Source of the DNA: Candidatus Cloacimonadota bacterium
GTDB lineage: Bacteria; Cloacimonadota; Cloacimonadia; Cloacimonadales; Cloacimonadaceae
Direction of reading: 5' to 3'
Length of the DNA stretch: 64,000 nt
NCBI GenBank assembly: GCA_020532085.1
Contig: JAJBAV010000004.1
Coordinates: forward strand, 1 to 64,000
Positions 21,788-30,025 of the stretch are shown here, piece by piece. The translations under genes were made by a program, and so were the position numbers. The notes under the pieces were generated by a model, which saw nothing but the letters and a program-made list of their open reading frames with translations, had not been told where the DNA came from and ran no database searches. Numbering within the stretch: the first letter of the stretch is position 1; the number at the start of each line of letters is the position of its first letter.

Positions 21788-24595
21788 ATGCGTAAAGCGA
21801 TGTTTCTGTTGGTATTGGCCTTGGGGATCGGAGCCCTGACGGCGCAGTTGGGCCCCCTGCAGATGGTGGGGGAGGGTCATTTTGCCGGCGAGGCCGGAGT
21901 GTATTCCGAGCCAGGGCTGCTGGCCCTGGCCTATTTCGCCAACCCCAGCACTGATCCCTCCGCTACTGGCTGGATCGTGTATAAAACCAGCACCGACGGC
22001 GGCGGCATCTGGACCTCGGTAAACGTTGCCCAGGCCACGAACTGCCTCACCCGGCCCACTTTGTATTACTCCCAGGCTGAGATCATCATCACCTACACCA
22101 GCGGCACGGACCGGCTGCTGGCCAGGTCCGTGGATGGCGGCGTGACCTGGCAGACCGCGGCGGACGACCCCAACTTCAACACCGGGCGCACTTTTGAGAG
22201 CAGTCCCATCACGGAACGGAGGGACGGCCAACTGAAGACCATCGATCTGCTGCTGCCCTATCCCGAGCACGCGCAGGCCACTTTCCAGCATCCGGACGAT
22301 CCGGAGGAGATGCAGGTGCCGCAATTGTTCACTGGCATCGAGTCTTCCCCCAACAGCACCAATGTCTATTATTACGGCCTGGATAACATCGATGGCATCG
22401 TCCGCGTCAATTCCGACCTCTGGATCAAGCAGGCCGGAGGCGGCGACAACAACGGCTGGCCCACTTTCCACGCCCCGGTGATCATCGGCGGCGAGGTTCA
22501 TCCGTATAACGGAGCCTACGATGAAAGCCAGGTCTTTCAGGGCGGACTGATCGAACACGCGCCGCCGCTGGAAATAGCATACGCCGGAAACGTTAACGGC
22601 AGTTTGGTCGGCCCGTCCTATTATGATCCCAACAACATCATGTACGTGGAAGTGGACGGCAGCAGTTACACCGCCTGGCTGGGACAGGTGCAGGACCCCC
22701 ATATTGAGTCTTCAGATGTGTATTCCACCTATCCTCCGGCAGACCCCAACAACTTTCTCTACACTAACACTTATGCTGTCTGCGACACCCTTTGGACCTT
22801 CTATAACAGCGGTTCCTGCCTCAACAGCACTAAATTTGTGAACGCCAAGCTCTGGATCAAGGGCACCTTCGGCTCCCACCAAACCTGGGCGGCGGCGGAC
22901 ACCATCTTCATCCTGGACGACATCCTGCTGGCCAACACCCCGGCGGGGACAAGCCCGGCGGCCAATCTGACCGATTCCGTGAACCTGATCTCGGAAAAAA
23001 GCATCGTGCTCAAATACGGTTACCGCAACCCGGTGGATTCCCTGCGTTACCATGGGCTCTGCGCGCCGGACCAGGAACCCCACCAGATCTATGCCAACCT
23101 ATTCGCGATGGGCAGAAGCACAGACGGCAACCCGCGCCGCGACGGGGTTTTCACCTTCGAATACCAGCATCCGCATCCTTCCGTGCCGGCGGTGTGGATC
23201 AACAACACCCTGTATGACAACATAGACCTGCATCGCTACCGCTATCCCCAAACCGACGACTATCCCTGGGCTTGCACCATTCCGGGCTTGCCAAACCCCA
23301 AGATCGACCTGCCCTGGTACAATCCCCTCTGGCCGGAACGCATGCCCTATCTGGAACGGGGCACCATTCAGCTCTGGGGCGGGGTGTATCAGCAGCGCCG
23401 CGGCTTCCTGCACCGTTCCTATTATGACACCGAATGGCCCAGCAACAATATCTGGGATATCGACCAGGACTTCTGCGGAGGCTCGAGTAACCCCAATGTG
23501 GTTCAACACCAGGACCCCGTTTTTGGACTTCCACTTCTCAATGTCAACTATCCCGGCGCCAGCGGAACCGGCGTGGGTTACAAAAAGCAGTATCACCACG
23601 ATCCCCGCCGCAAGCTGAGCGACGCGCCCCTGGCCGGCGACAGCGACCTGCACAGCATGTGGAAACTGGGACTGGCCCTGGGCACCATCAACGCTCCGGC
23701 CGGCGAACGCTATTTCCTGAAGCCCCAGCTGCGGGCCACCCGAGCCAAGGGCTTCAACAGGCTGGGTGACCAAGCCCTCTACAGCGTGAACGACCTGCTG
23801 CTCTTCGCCGTGGGCGACAGCGTGTCCGACTGGTCCGCCTCCACCCAGGGGCAGGGCCTGATCCGCAGCCTGGACCTGGATTCCGACGGCTCCGCGTTTT
23901 TGTTGCAGGACTCAACGGGACCGGGCACGCGCCAGCTTAAGGTCAGGGTCCTGGAGGCGGGCAGCGGCGATTTGGACTATGAGCTTGTCTATCAGGCGGA
24001 TACGGGCCTCAACGCCACCACCGTAATGTCCGCCGGACGCAGGATCTTTGCCCTGCACGAAGCCGGCAGCCTCAAGCTTTACCAGATCTACGCCGGGGCC
24101 GCGGTCTTGCTGGCCTCCTGGCCTCTGAACCTCAGCGACCCCGGCCAGTATGACCTGGCCAAATCCACGCTGGTCCTCGCACCGGCCAACGCTGAGATGT
24201 TGGATATCTATTTATGGCTGCGCGCCGCCGGAACCGACCCGAACCAGTCCGGCAAGGTATTCCACGCCAGAACCATCCTGACGGTTCCCAACAGCGATCC
24301 CGGCCTGCCGCCGGTGATCCAGCCCCGCCTGACAGCCTGGCCCAATCCTGCCTTCGGCAGCGTCAACATCAAGCTGGAATCCGCTTCCGGCAGCCAGCCC
24401 AGCTTGGAGGTTTACAACCTTCGCGGCCAGAAGGTCCGCGTGCTGCAAGCGGAAAAAGCGGCCTCCGGCAGCGGCTTCGAGTGCGTTTGGGATGGCCTGG
24501 ACGACAGCGGCCAGCCTGCCGCCCGGGGGATCTATTTCCTGCGGGCTGCACTGCCTGGCCAAAATGTCCCCGTGAAGAGGATTTGCCTTTTCTGA
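21788..24595 (+). CDS. Secreted protein with Asp-box repeats and C-terminal sorting domain
   Basis: A 935-residue exported protein with a signal peptide (MRKAMFLLVLALGIGALTAQ) and AGGGAG before the ATG. The first 150 residues contain BNR/Asp-box-like motifs (TDGGGIWTS, SVDGGVTWQ), pointing to a beta-propeller fold. The middle part is rich in Asn, Pro and aromatic residues (YNPLWPERMPYLERG) and unlike anything I can name. Residues about 840-935 form the FlgD-Ig-like sorting domain (AWPNPAFGSVNIKL...YNLRGQKVRVL). No catalytic residues for a sialidase could be established, so substrate and activity are unknown. It heads a run of four secreted-protein genes. Confidence 0.85.
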   Translation: MRKAMFLLVLALGIGALTAQLGPLQMVGEGHFAGEAGVYSEPGLLALAYFANPSTDPSATGWIVYKTSTDGGGIWTSVNVAQATNCLTRPTLYYSQAEIIITYTSGTDRLLARSVDGGVTWQTAADDPNFNTGRTFESSPITERRDGQLKTIDLLLPYPEHAQATFQHPDDPEEMQVPQLFTGIESSPNSTNVYYYGLDNIDGIVRVNSDLWIKQAGGGDNNGWPTFHAPVIIGGEVHPYNGAYDESQVFQGGLIEHAPPLEIAYAGNVNGSLVGPSYYDPNNIMYVEVDGSSYTAWLGQVQDPHIESSDVYSTYPPADPNNFLYTNTYAVCDTLWTFYNSGSCLNSTKFVNAKLWIKGTFGSHQTWAAADTIFILDDILLANTPAGTSPAANLTDSVNLISEKSIVLKYGYRNPVDSLRYHGLCAPDQEPHQIYANLFAMGRSTDGNPRRDGVFTFEYQHPHPSVPAVWINNTLYDNIDLHRYRYPQTDDYPWACTIPGLPNPKIDLPWYNPLWPERMPYLERGTIQLWGGVYQQRRGFLHRSYYDTEWPSNNIWDIDQDFCGGSSNPNVVQHQDPVFGLPLLNVNYPGASGTGVGYKKQYHHDPRRKLSDAPLAGDSDLHSMWKLGLALGTINAPAGERYFLKPQLRATRAKGFNRLGDQALYSVNDLLLFAVGDSVSDWSASTQGQGLIRSLDLDSDGSAFLLQDSTGPGTRQLKVRVLEAGSGDLDYELVYQADTGLNATTVMSAGRRIFALHEAGSLKLYQIYAGAAVLLASWPLNLSDPGQYDLAKSTLVLAPANAEMLDIYLWLRAAGTDPNQSGKVFHARTILTVPNSDPGLPPVIQPRLTAWPNPAFGSVNIKLESASGSQPSLEVYNLRGQKVRVLQAEKAASGSGFECVWDGLDDSGQPAARGIYFLRAALPGQNVPVKRICLF

Positions 24596-24627
24596 TCAAT
24601 GACTTAAGCTTTCTTAAGGAGGCGAAA

Positions 24628-25695
24628 TTGAGAAAGATGGTGCTCGCGACGGCCCTGCTGCTGGTTATCAGCGCTTTGGCCGCCAACGTTGTGATTCCCC
24701 GGGCGGTGGAGCGGGTCTGGTTCGACGATTCGGACAATTTCTGGGTGCGCTTCGGCCCCGAAGCCGACGCTTGGGAGATAGGCAGCCTCAGCTTCATAAA
24801 CTCTTCCGGCACTTACACTTTCCCCTCCGGCTACACCCTGCCGCCGGAACTTCCGTTCGAGCTGAACTTCAGCCAGGTCATTCCCGGCTTCAGCATCAAC
24901 CGTGCGGAAGACTTTTTCAGAGCGGATACGGACCCTTCCGGCTATGATTTTCTTGACGAAATCGTTAGCTGGGGACCCCAGACCGACACTAGCGTGGACA
25001 TCCATCCGCTCACGGCGGGCCAGTCCGTGGTGCAGTATAGTGTTGCTTACCAGATCTACATGGGGGAATGGGAATCGGCGCACGTCTGGGCCAAAGACAA
25101 CGGCACGGATTATGTGAATCCCTATTTTCCCGCCACGCTCTGCACCCTGAGCGTCCAGGTGTACCAGATTGCCGGCGGACCGGCACCCTGGGTGCCCATC
25201 CACCTGAACTACGGCACTGAGCCTGACACGGTCTGGCCGGACGCGCAAACCAACTCCCTCGGCTGGTGGCAGAAGCAGTTTTTCTACGCCCAGCGCACCC
25301 GTGTCATCATCACTGACCCCATCGACGGACACTGGGTGTACAACCAAATACACTTTCCCGAGCCCGGCGAACATATCCACATAGATGCCACTGTCTGGTA
25401 CAGTGGTGTTTCGCCCGAGGACCAGGTAACGGGAACTTTGCAGCTCAGCCCCTCCATTTTGGGAACGGCCTCCGGCCACACCCTGCACCTGGAATACAGA
25501 TCGGATAAGCCACTGTTCGATACCGCGCGGCTGGGCCTCTACGATCTGCGGGGCAGATGGCTGGCCGGCAAGGATATGCCCAGAGAGGGATACACGGACT
25601 GGGATCTGCCGGAGCTCGCCAACGGCGTTTACTTCATCCGGCTCAGCGGTGCCGGGGCCAATTTGGTGGGGGGCCGAATCACCGTGATAAAGTGA
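24628..25695 (+). CDS. Secreted protein with sorting-like C-terminus (paralogue A)
   Basis: I place the start at TTG 24628, because AAGGAGG (24616-24622) lies 5 bases upstream and the product then begins with a signal peptide (RKMVLATALLLVISALAANVV). The frame is open further up but reads there through the previous gene. The 355-residue product ends in a compact FlgD-Ig-like segment (LEYRSDKP...LGLYDLRGRWLAG...LANGVYFIRLSG...TVIK). The region before it is a likely beta-sandwich with a WxxDxxT-type regulatory fold. It aligns along its length with the next gene (PRAVERVWFD against PRSLARLWFD), so the two arose by tandem duplication. Function unknown; probably surface-attached. Confidence 0.8.
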   Translation: MRKMVLATALLLVISALAANVVIPRAVERVWFDDSDNFWVRFGPEADAWEIGSLSFINSSGTYTFPSGYTLPPELPFELNFSQVIPGFSINRAEDFFRADTDPSGYDFLDEIVSWGPQTDTSVDIHPLTAGQSVVQYSVAYQIYMGEWESAHVWAKDNGTDYVNPYFPATLCTLSVQVYQIAGGPAPWVPIHLNYGTEPDTVWPDAQTNSLGWWQKQFFYAQRTRVIITDPIDGHWVYNQIHFPEPGEHIHIDATVWYSGVSPEDQVTGTLQLSPSILGTASGHTLHLEYRSDKPLFDTARLGLYDLRGRWLAGKDMPREGYTDWDLPELANGVYFIRLSGAGANLVGGRITVIK

Positions 25696-25703
25696 GGTTT
25701 AGC

Positions 25704-26756
25704 ATGAAAAAATCCATAATGACCTGCGCGATTCTGCTGTTGGCGCTGAGCGCCTCAGCCAATCCCGTCACCCCCAGAAGCCTGGCCCGGCTTTGGTTTG
25801 ATTCCGGCGACCTCTATCTCCAGTTCGCCCAAGATTACATGGGCCCAGGCTATCTGGACCGCATTCCGGAACTTACCTTTGTCAATTCAGCCGGGACCTG
25901 GCAATTCCCCGACACTTTCGTTCCACCCACCTCCCTGCCCTGCACGGTGAACATCTCCGAGGCCATTCCCGGTTTCAGCTTTGATCCGCAAAACGATCAG
26001 CTGATTCTGCAGGACAGCCTTTCGTGGGCTCCACACTGGCAGGAATCGATCAGCTGGGGGCCGGGCGACACTGTGGCCCTGCATCCCCTGCTGGCCGGCC
26101 AATCCGCAGTGCAGGTGATGGTGGGTACCTACGAAGGCGAGGTTGCCGGCTGGGCCAAGGACATAGGCACCGAGGGCGGGTTTAACCCTGTTCACGGCTA
26201 CACCCTCAGCGTCCACACGCAAAACCAGTACGGAGTGCCGGTGTCTGGAGTTCCTGTCTATGTAAGCTTTATCAACTATATTTCCACCTATTACACTCCA
26301 TTTTCCACCGATGCCGATGGAAACTGGCAATCCAACTTTTACTCCGTGCCCACCTGGGTGCGGGTCCTGGACCCGCTCACCCAGGACCCGGTGCTGGATA
26401 CCAGGTTCTACCCCGAACCGGAGGAAACCGTTGCGCTCTCCGCCGTGATCACCAGCGTGGACGCCAACGATCCGGTCCAGCCCTCAGCCAGCCAGGTTCT
26501 GCGGATCAGCCCCTCCGTGCTCAACTCCGCCACGGGCAACACCGTTTCCCTCAAATACGGCCAGGATGATACCTTCGCCGGAGCTGCCGAACTCCGCCTC
26601 TTCGATCTGCGCGGCCGCGTTTTGGCCACATCTGGGATGCCGGCCGGCGGTGAGACTCAGTGGCGTTTGCCGGATCTGCCCAGCGGGATCTATTTCATCG
26701 CTCTGGAGCAGGGCTCGCGCCAGTTGGGACGGGGCCGCATCACCGTCATTAGATGA
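25704..26756 (+). CDS. Secreted protein with sorting-like C-terminus (paralogue B)
   Basis: The start is the ATG at 25704, preceded by GAGGT, 8 bases after the previous stop. The 350-residue product has a signal peptide (MKKSIMTCAILLLALSASA) and the same plan as its upstream neighbour: PRSLARLWFDSGDLYLQF at the N-terminus, SISWGPGDTVALHPLLAGQSAVQV in the middle (compare EIVSWGPQTDTSVDIHPL), and a C-terminal LFDLRGRVLATS...LPSGIYFIAL...RITVIR. The conserved SWGP and HPL...AGQSxVQ blocks are the strongest common features. Same operon. Function unknown. Confidence 0.82.
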   Translation: MKKSIMTCAILLLALSASANPVTPRSLARLWFDSGDLYLQFAQDYMGPGYLDRIPELTFVNSAGTWQFPDTFVPPTSLPCTVNISEAIPGFSFDPQNDQLILQDSLSWAPHWQESISWGPGDTVALHPLLAGQSAVQVMVGTYEGEVAGWAKDIGTEGGFNPVHGYTLSVHTQNQYGVPVSGVPVYVSFINYISTYYTPFSTDADGNWQSNFYSVPTWVRVLDPLTQDPVLDTRFYPEPEETVALSAVITSVDANDPVQPSASQVLRISPSVLNSATGNTVSLKYGQDDTFAGAAELRLFDLRGRVLATSGMPAGGETQWRLPDLPSGIYFIALEQGSRQLGRGRITVIR

Positions 26757-27358
26757 GCCCCAAAGCCTTTCTGTTGCTGCTTTTGCTGCTGCCGGGGCTG
26801 CTGCTGGCCCAGCCGCAGTTCGCCTTTGAGGGCGAGGTGTTGGATCTCTCTTTGGAGAGGATCTCCGCGGAACATGACACCCTGCTCTGGACGGTGTCCG
26901 GCCGGTTTTTCCTCTCCAACCTCCATCATGAAGCCCTCAGCCGCCTGATCTGGTTTCCCGTGCCCGCCTCCGACAGCGTCGGGGTCGCTGAGGACGTCTT
27001 GGTATCGCTCATCGAACCGGCCGACAGCATGGAGGTGGAGCTGCTCTACCAAAACCCGCGCGGCTTCGGTTTCCGGCTGGATCTGCCCGCGCGCAGTTTC
27101 GCTGAGCTGAAGATCGGCTACCGGCAAAGGATCAGCGGTTCCGAAGCGCGCTACGTGCTGCTCACCGCCAACGCCTGGGGCCGTCCGCTGCCCTCTTCGG
27201 AGATTTATCTGGCACTTGGACAGGGACTTAAGCTCACCGATCTGCCCTACCCGGAGCCGGTCGTTGACCTTGGGGCTTTAGCTTCAAACTACCGCTGGAC
27301 CTTTCTGAACTTCGTGCCGGACAAGGACTTTGTGCTCCGCTTCCAGCGCCAGCGCTGA
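26753..27358 (+). CDS. Small exported protein, unknown function
   Basis: The ATG overlaps the stop of the preceding gene (ATGA), which implies translational coupling. The 201-residue product has a leucine-rich signal peptide (SPKAFLLLLLLLPGLLLAQ) and then an all-beta domain with WFPVPASDSVGVAEDV and a conserved-looking LTANAWGRPLPSSEIYLAL. There is no C-terminal sorting domain, so it may stay in the periplasm or be a partner of the two proteins encoded just before it. It is the last gene of this operon. No family recognised. Confidence 0.75.
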   Translation: MSPKAFLLLLLLLPGLLLAQPQFAFEGEVLDLSLERISAEHDTLLWTVSGRFFLSNLHHEALSRLIWFPVPASDSVGVAEDVLVSLIEPADSMEVELLYQNPRGFGFRLDLPARSFAELKIGYRQRISGSEARYVLLTANAWGRPLPSSEIYLALGQGLKLTDLPYPEPVVDLGALASNYRWTFLNFVPDKDFVLRFQRQR

Positions 27359-27392
27359 TTCCCTGGCAAATCCAGCTTTGCCTTCTCCCATC

Positions 27393-27461
27393 CACATCCC
27401 AACCACTTCCCGCTCACTTCCCAAGGCTTCATTGGGAACTTAGGGGGAGGCGGACAAGGGG
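27393..27461. repeat. Dispersed repeat family 2, copy A
   Basis: About 68 bases, starting CACATCCC and containing CACTTCCCGCT, ACTTCCCAA, TGGGAACT and GGGGGAGGCGG, match 61464-61531 with scattered mismatches. TTCCCAA...TTGGGAA forms an internal stem. Apart from this repeat and the hairpin at 27725-27746, I see nothing in the gap 27359-27777 between convergent genes. Confidence 0.75.
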
Positions 27462-27724
27462 TGAACAGGCCGAACCTCAGGGCGGAACACCCTCCATCCC
27501 CTCTGTTCGCGCGGGCTGAGCGGATTTATCACACGCTCTTTACGCTGGCTATATACCTAGTGGGTAACAAAACGGAGGGGAGGCAAGGTTTTTGGCGCAA
27601 GCTCAATTTAAGAGGGTAAAGCCCGGAGGGCGGACTTGACTGGCAAGTCCCTTCTGGGGCAACACATTGCTGACCTCCGGTTTCCCACCTCGTGCCTCTA
27701 AAAGAAACAAGTTTCTGCGGAACT

Positions 27725-27746
27725 TCGCAAACGGGGACGTTTGCGA
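27725..27746. other. Nine-bp hairpin with GGGA loop
   Basis: TCGCAAACG (27725-27733) and CGTTTGCGA (27738-27746) enclose GGGA. It lies 32 bases downstream of the stop of the minus-strand gene at 27778. A smaller AGAAAC...GTTTCT stem with T-rich tail follows on that strand, so a terminator role is possible. Confidence 0.45.
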
Positions 27747-27777
27747 CTCCAACTCAAGGCTGAACTCAGGAAATTAA

Positions 27778-29904
27778 CTACTTGACCAGCGCCATTTTGC
27801 GGCTGCTGCTGGTTCCTCCCGCGCTGAGGCGATAGAGATAGACTCCGCTGGCCACCGGGGCGCCGTTCGCGTCCGTGCCTTCCCAATCCAGGCTGTGCGT
27901 TCCGGTTCCCAGTTCCTTGTCCAGCAGGGTGGTCACCAATCTGCCTCTGAGGTCATAAACATCCAGCCGGGCCGGGCCGGCTTTGAGCAGCTCGAAACTG
28001 ATGCTGGTGCTGGGATTGAAGGGATTGGGCCAATTCTGGGCCAGAATGGCCGGAGCGGGGGTCTGGCCGGGATCGTCCGCGTCCCAGCCATAGCCGATCT
28101 GCAGTTCCATGAACATCACCCGGCCACCGTCTGGGTTGGGATGGTAGGGCGGATTCAAAGCATTGGCGCCCCAGGTGAAATCATCGTAGAACATCAAGCC
28201 CAGTTTTCCCACTTTACCCCCGTTGCTGTAGCCCGTGAACAGCATCTGGTCAGAGGGATAGACCCACATCGGCTTGATTCCTGCCAGTTCGGGGATTTCC
28301 ACGTTGTTGAGCACGATCGGGTCGTGCCACCAGCTGCCGCCATAATCCGAATAGGCGATATAGACGTCCGTGGCGTGTTGCCAAACTTCATAACCCGGAG
28401 CTTGGTACACGCACCAGTCAACGGCGCGTTTGGAATCCTGCCAGACCACGGCCATCTGGCCCTGGGGGTTGGCGCGGGTGACCTTGATGTTGTTGTAGTG
28501 GAACATCATGGCGCCGTCGTGCGCGGTCTGGTCCCAGTGGGGGAAGGGCCAATCCTTGAACATGAGAGGGTAGTATTCTCCGGAATCCGGATCGTAGACG
28601 AATTCGTCCACCACGCCGAAAGGATGTTCCATATCCCAGGGAGTGAAACAGGCGTTGTAAGTATCTGCATAGTTCTGTTGGGGCCAGATGTCAACGATCT
28701 CGAGATAGCCCCCAACCGGGCGGTAAACAGCTTCCTTCACGTATTGGAGAAACGGGTAGAATCCACCATCAGAATTGGCCAGGCCCCAAAGCCCCACGAT
28801 GTGCAGCCTGCCGACTCTGTCCAGGGCGGCGTTCAGATGGCCGGAGTTCATCAGTTTCCAGTGCAGTTCGTCATCCGCGTAGGGAAGGCCCTGGTCGTCG
28901 GTGAAATAGTCGCCGGGATTCCAGCTGGGCATTTCACTGCTGAAGCTGTGGCGCGTCCAGTCGCCCTGCCCGAAGTTGCCGCCGACGAAGATGTCGATAT
29001 CATTCTCAACCGAGTCGCTGTCGTGATAGCCGGCCAGGATGACGTTGCCGGCGGGGTCCGCCTCCAGGGTCAGGTGGGTCCTGCGCGGCTCGGGGTCCTG
29101 CGCCCAGGCGTTGAGCTCCGGAACGCTGTTGTACTGCCAGCTGAGGGGGGTCCCGAGTTCGATGTCATCGCCGTTAAAATCCGCCATGGCCAGATAGACA
29201 TTGCAGCTCTGCCGGCCCAGCAGATAGAGCCTGCGCTTGTTCGCCACCGGGGAGGGCCCGATGGCCAAGCTGGGCGAGAGGAAAACGTTGTCCGTGGTCA
29301 CCGTCCCGTCCGGAGCGGTGATGGTGATGGGATTGTCGATCACGATCTGGTGATAGTTGAACAATCCGGCAATGCCGGCTATGAAGGCATCGGAGGTCAG
29401 CACAATCTCGGCTTCCGGGTCCGCGTCCTTATTCTGGGTCCAGGCGTAAAAAGGCTTGCCTGAAACGGGATCCACCGCGATCGCGGGCCAGCCTTGCACA
29501 CCGGCGCTATAAGGACCGATCTGGTTGGTGTTGATCATATTTCCCGCTGGGTCCAGATAGCCATAATAGGTCCTGCGGTCGCTGGCGGGCGCGGTTCTGC
29601 CCTGCCAGGTGAGGAAATAGCCGCCGCCGGCGCTGGAGGGGATGAGGTTCAGGGGCAGGTTGTTGTAGCTGCCGATCATGTAGTCGTAATAGCTGTTCAT
29701 GAGCGCGGTGGGCATTTTGCTAAAGTTCCAGGCAGGAGTGGTCTTCTGCTCCGGGGCGGCTTTTTCTGGCGCCGGCATCGGCTTGGCCGCGCGCGAAAGT
29801 GCTTCGGGAAGGGCCTCCGGCACGTCTGGTCCGGCCGCATCGGCCCCCAGGCTAACAACCGCCAGCCCCAGGCAGGCCAGCGCCAAAACAAAGCTCTTGC
29901 TCAT
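27778..29904 (-). CDS. Secreted protein with C-terminal sorting domain
   Basis: A 708-residue exported protein with signal peptide (MSKSFVLALACLGLAVVSLGADA) and AAGGAG before the ATG. After a low-complexity Pro/Ala segment (30-55) the body shows repeated blades rich in Trp, Asp and Gly (GGYFLTWQGRT, PAIAVDPVSGKPFYAW, MAVVWQDSKRAVDWC) that suggest a beta-propeller. The last 90 residues are a FlgD-Ig-like sorting domain (NWPNPFNPSTSISF...YDLRGRLVTTLL...SGVYLYRLS). No catalytic motif. It stands alone between a convergent gap and the TonB-receptor operon. A run of nine G lies in its leader, between the likely promoter and the ribosome binding site. Confidence 0.85.
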   Translation of the reverse strand: MSKSFVLALACLGLAVVSLGADAAGPDVPEALPEALSRAAKPMPAPEKAAPEQKTTPAWNFSKMPTALMNSYYDYMIGSYNNLPLNLIPSSAGGGYFLTWQGRTAPASDRRTYYGYLDPAGNMINTNQIGPYSAGVQGWPAIAVDPVSGKPFYAWTQNKDADPEAEIVLTSDAFIAGIAGLFNYHQIVIDNPITITAPDGTVTTDNVFLSPSLAIGPSPVANKRRLYLLGRQSCNVYLAMADFNGDDIELGTPLSWQYNSVPELNAWAQDPEPRRTHLTLEADPAGNVILAGYHDSDSVENDIDIFVGGNFGQGDWTRHSFSSEMPSWNPGDYFTDDQGLPYADDELHWKLMNSGHLNAALDRVGRLHIVGLWGLANSDGGFYPFLQYVKEAVYRPVGGYLEIVDIWPQQNYADTYNACFTPWDMEHPFGVVDEFVYDPDSGEYYPLMFKDWPFPHWDQTAHDGAMMFHYNNIKVTRANPQGQMAVVWQDSKRAVDWCVYQAPGYEVWQHATDVYIAYSDYGGSWWHDPIVLNNVEIPELAGIKPMWVYPSDQMLFTGYSNGGKVGKLGLMFYDDFTWGANALNPPYHPNPDGGRVMFMELQIGYGWDADDPGQTPAPAILAQNWPNPFNPSTSISFELLKAGPARLDVYDLRGRLVTTLLDKELGTGTHSLDWEGTDANGAPVASGVYLYRLSAGGTSSSRKMALVK

Positions 29905-29928
29905 CTTTCCAGCTCCTTTACTCTTTTA

Positions 29929-29937
29929 CCCCCCCCC
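29929..29937 (-). repeat. G9 homopolymer in the leader of the 708-aa protein gene
   Basis: Nine consecutive C on the plus strand (G on the coding strand), a few bases past the -10 element and about 25 bases ahead of the start codon. Confidence 0.9.
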
Positions 29938-29940
29938 ATG

Positions 29941-29970
29941 CAAAGTTTTGTAGTTTCATATCTTTGTCAA
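29941..29970 (-). promoter_or_regulatory. Probable promoter of the 708-aa protein gene
   Basis: TTGACA (29970-29965), 17 bases, AACTTTG (29947-29941). It fits the TTGAC-N16/17-NNNNNTG pattern. The G9 tract starts 3 bases further on, at the expected transcription start. Confidence 0.45.
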
Positions 29971-30025
29971 GCGTTTATTTACATCTCATCTGGATCGAGA
30001 AGGTAACCCGGCTTGAAAGGGAGTT

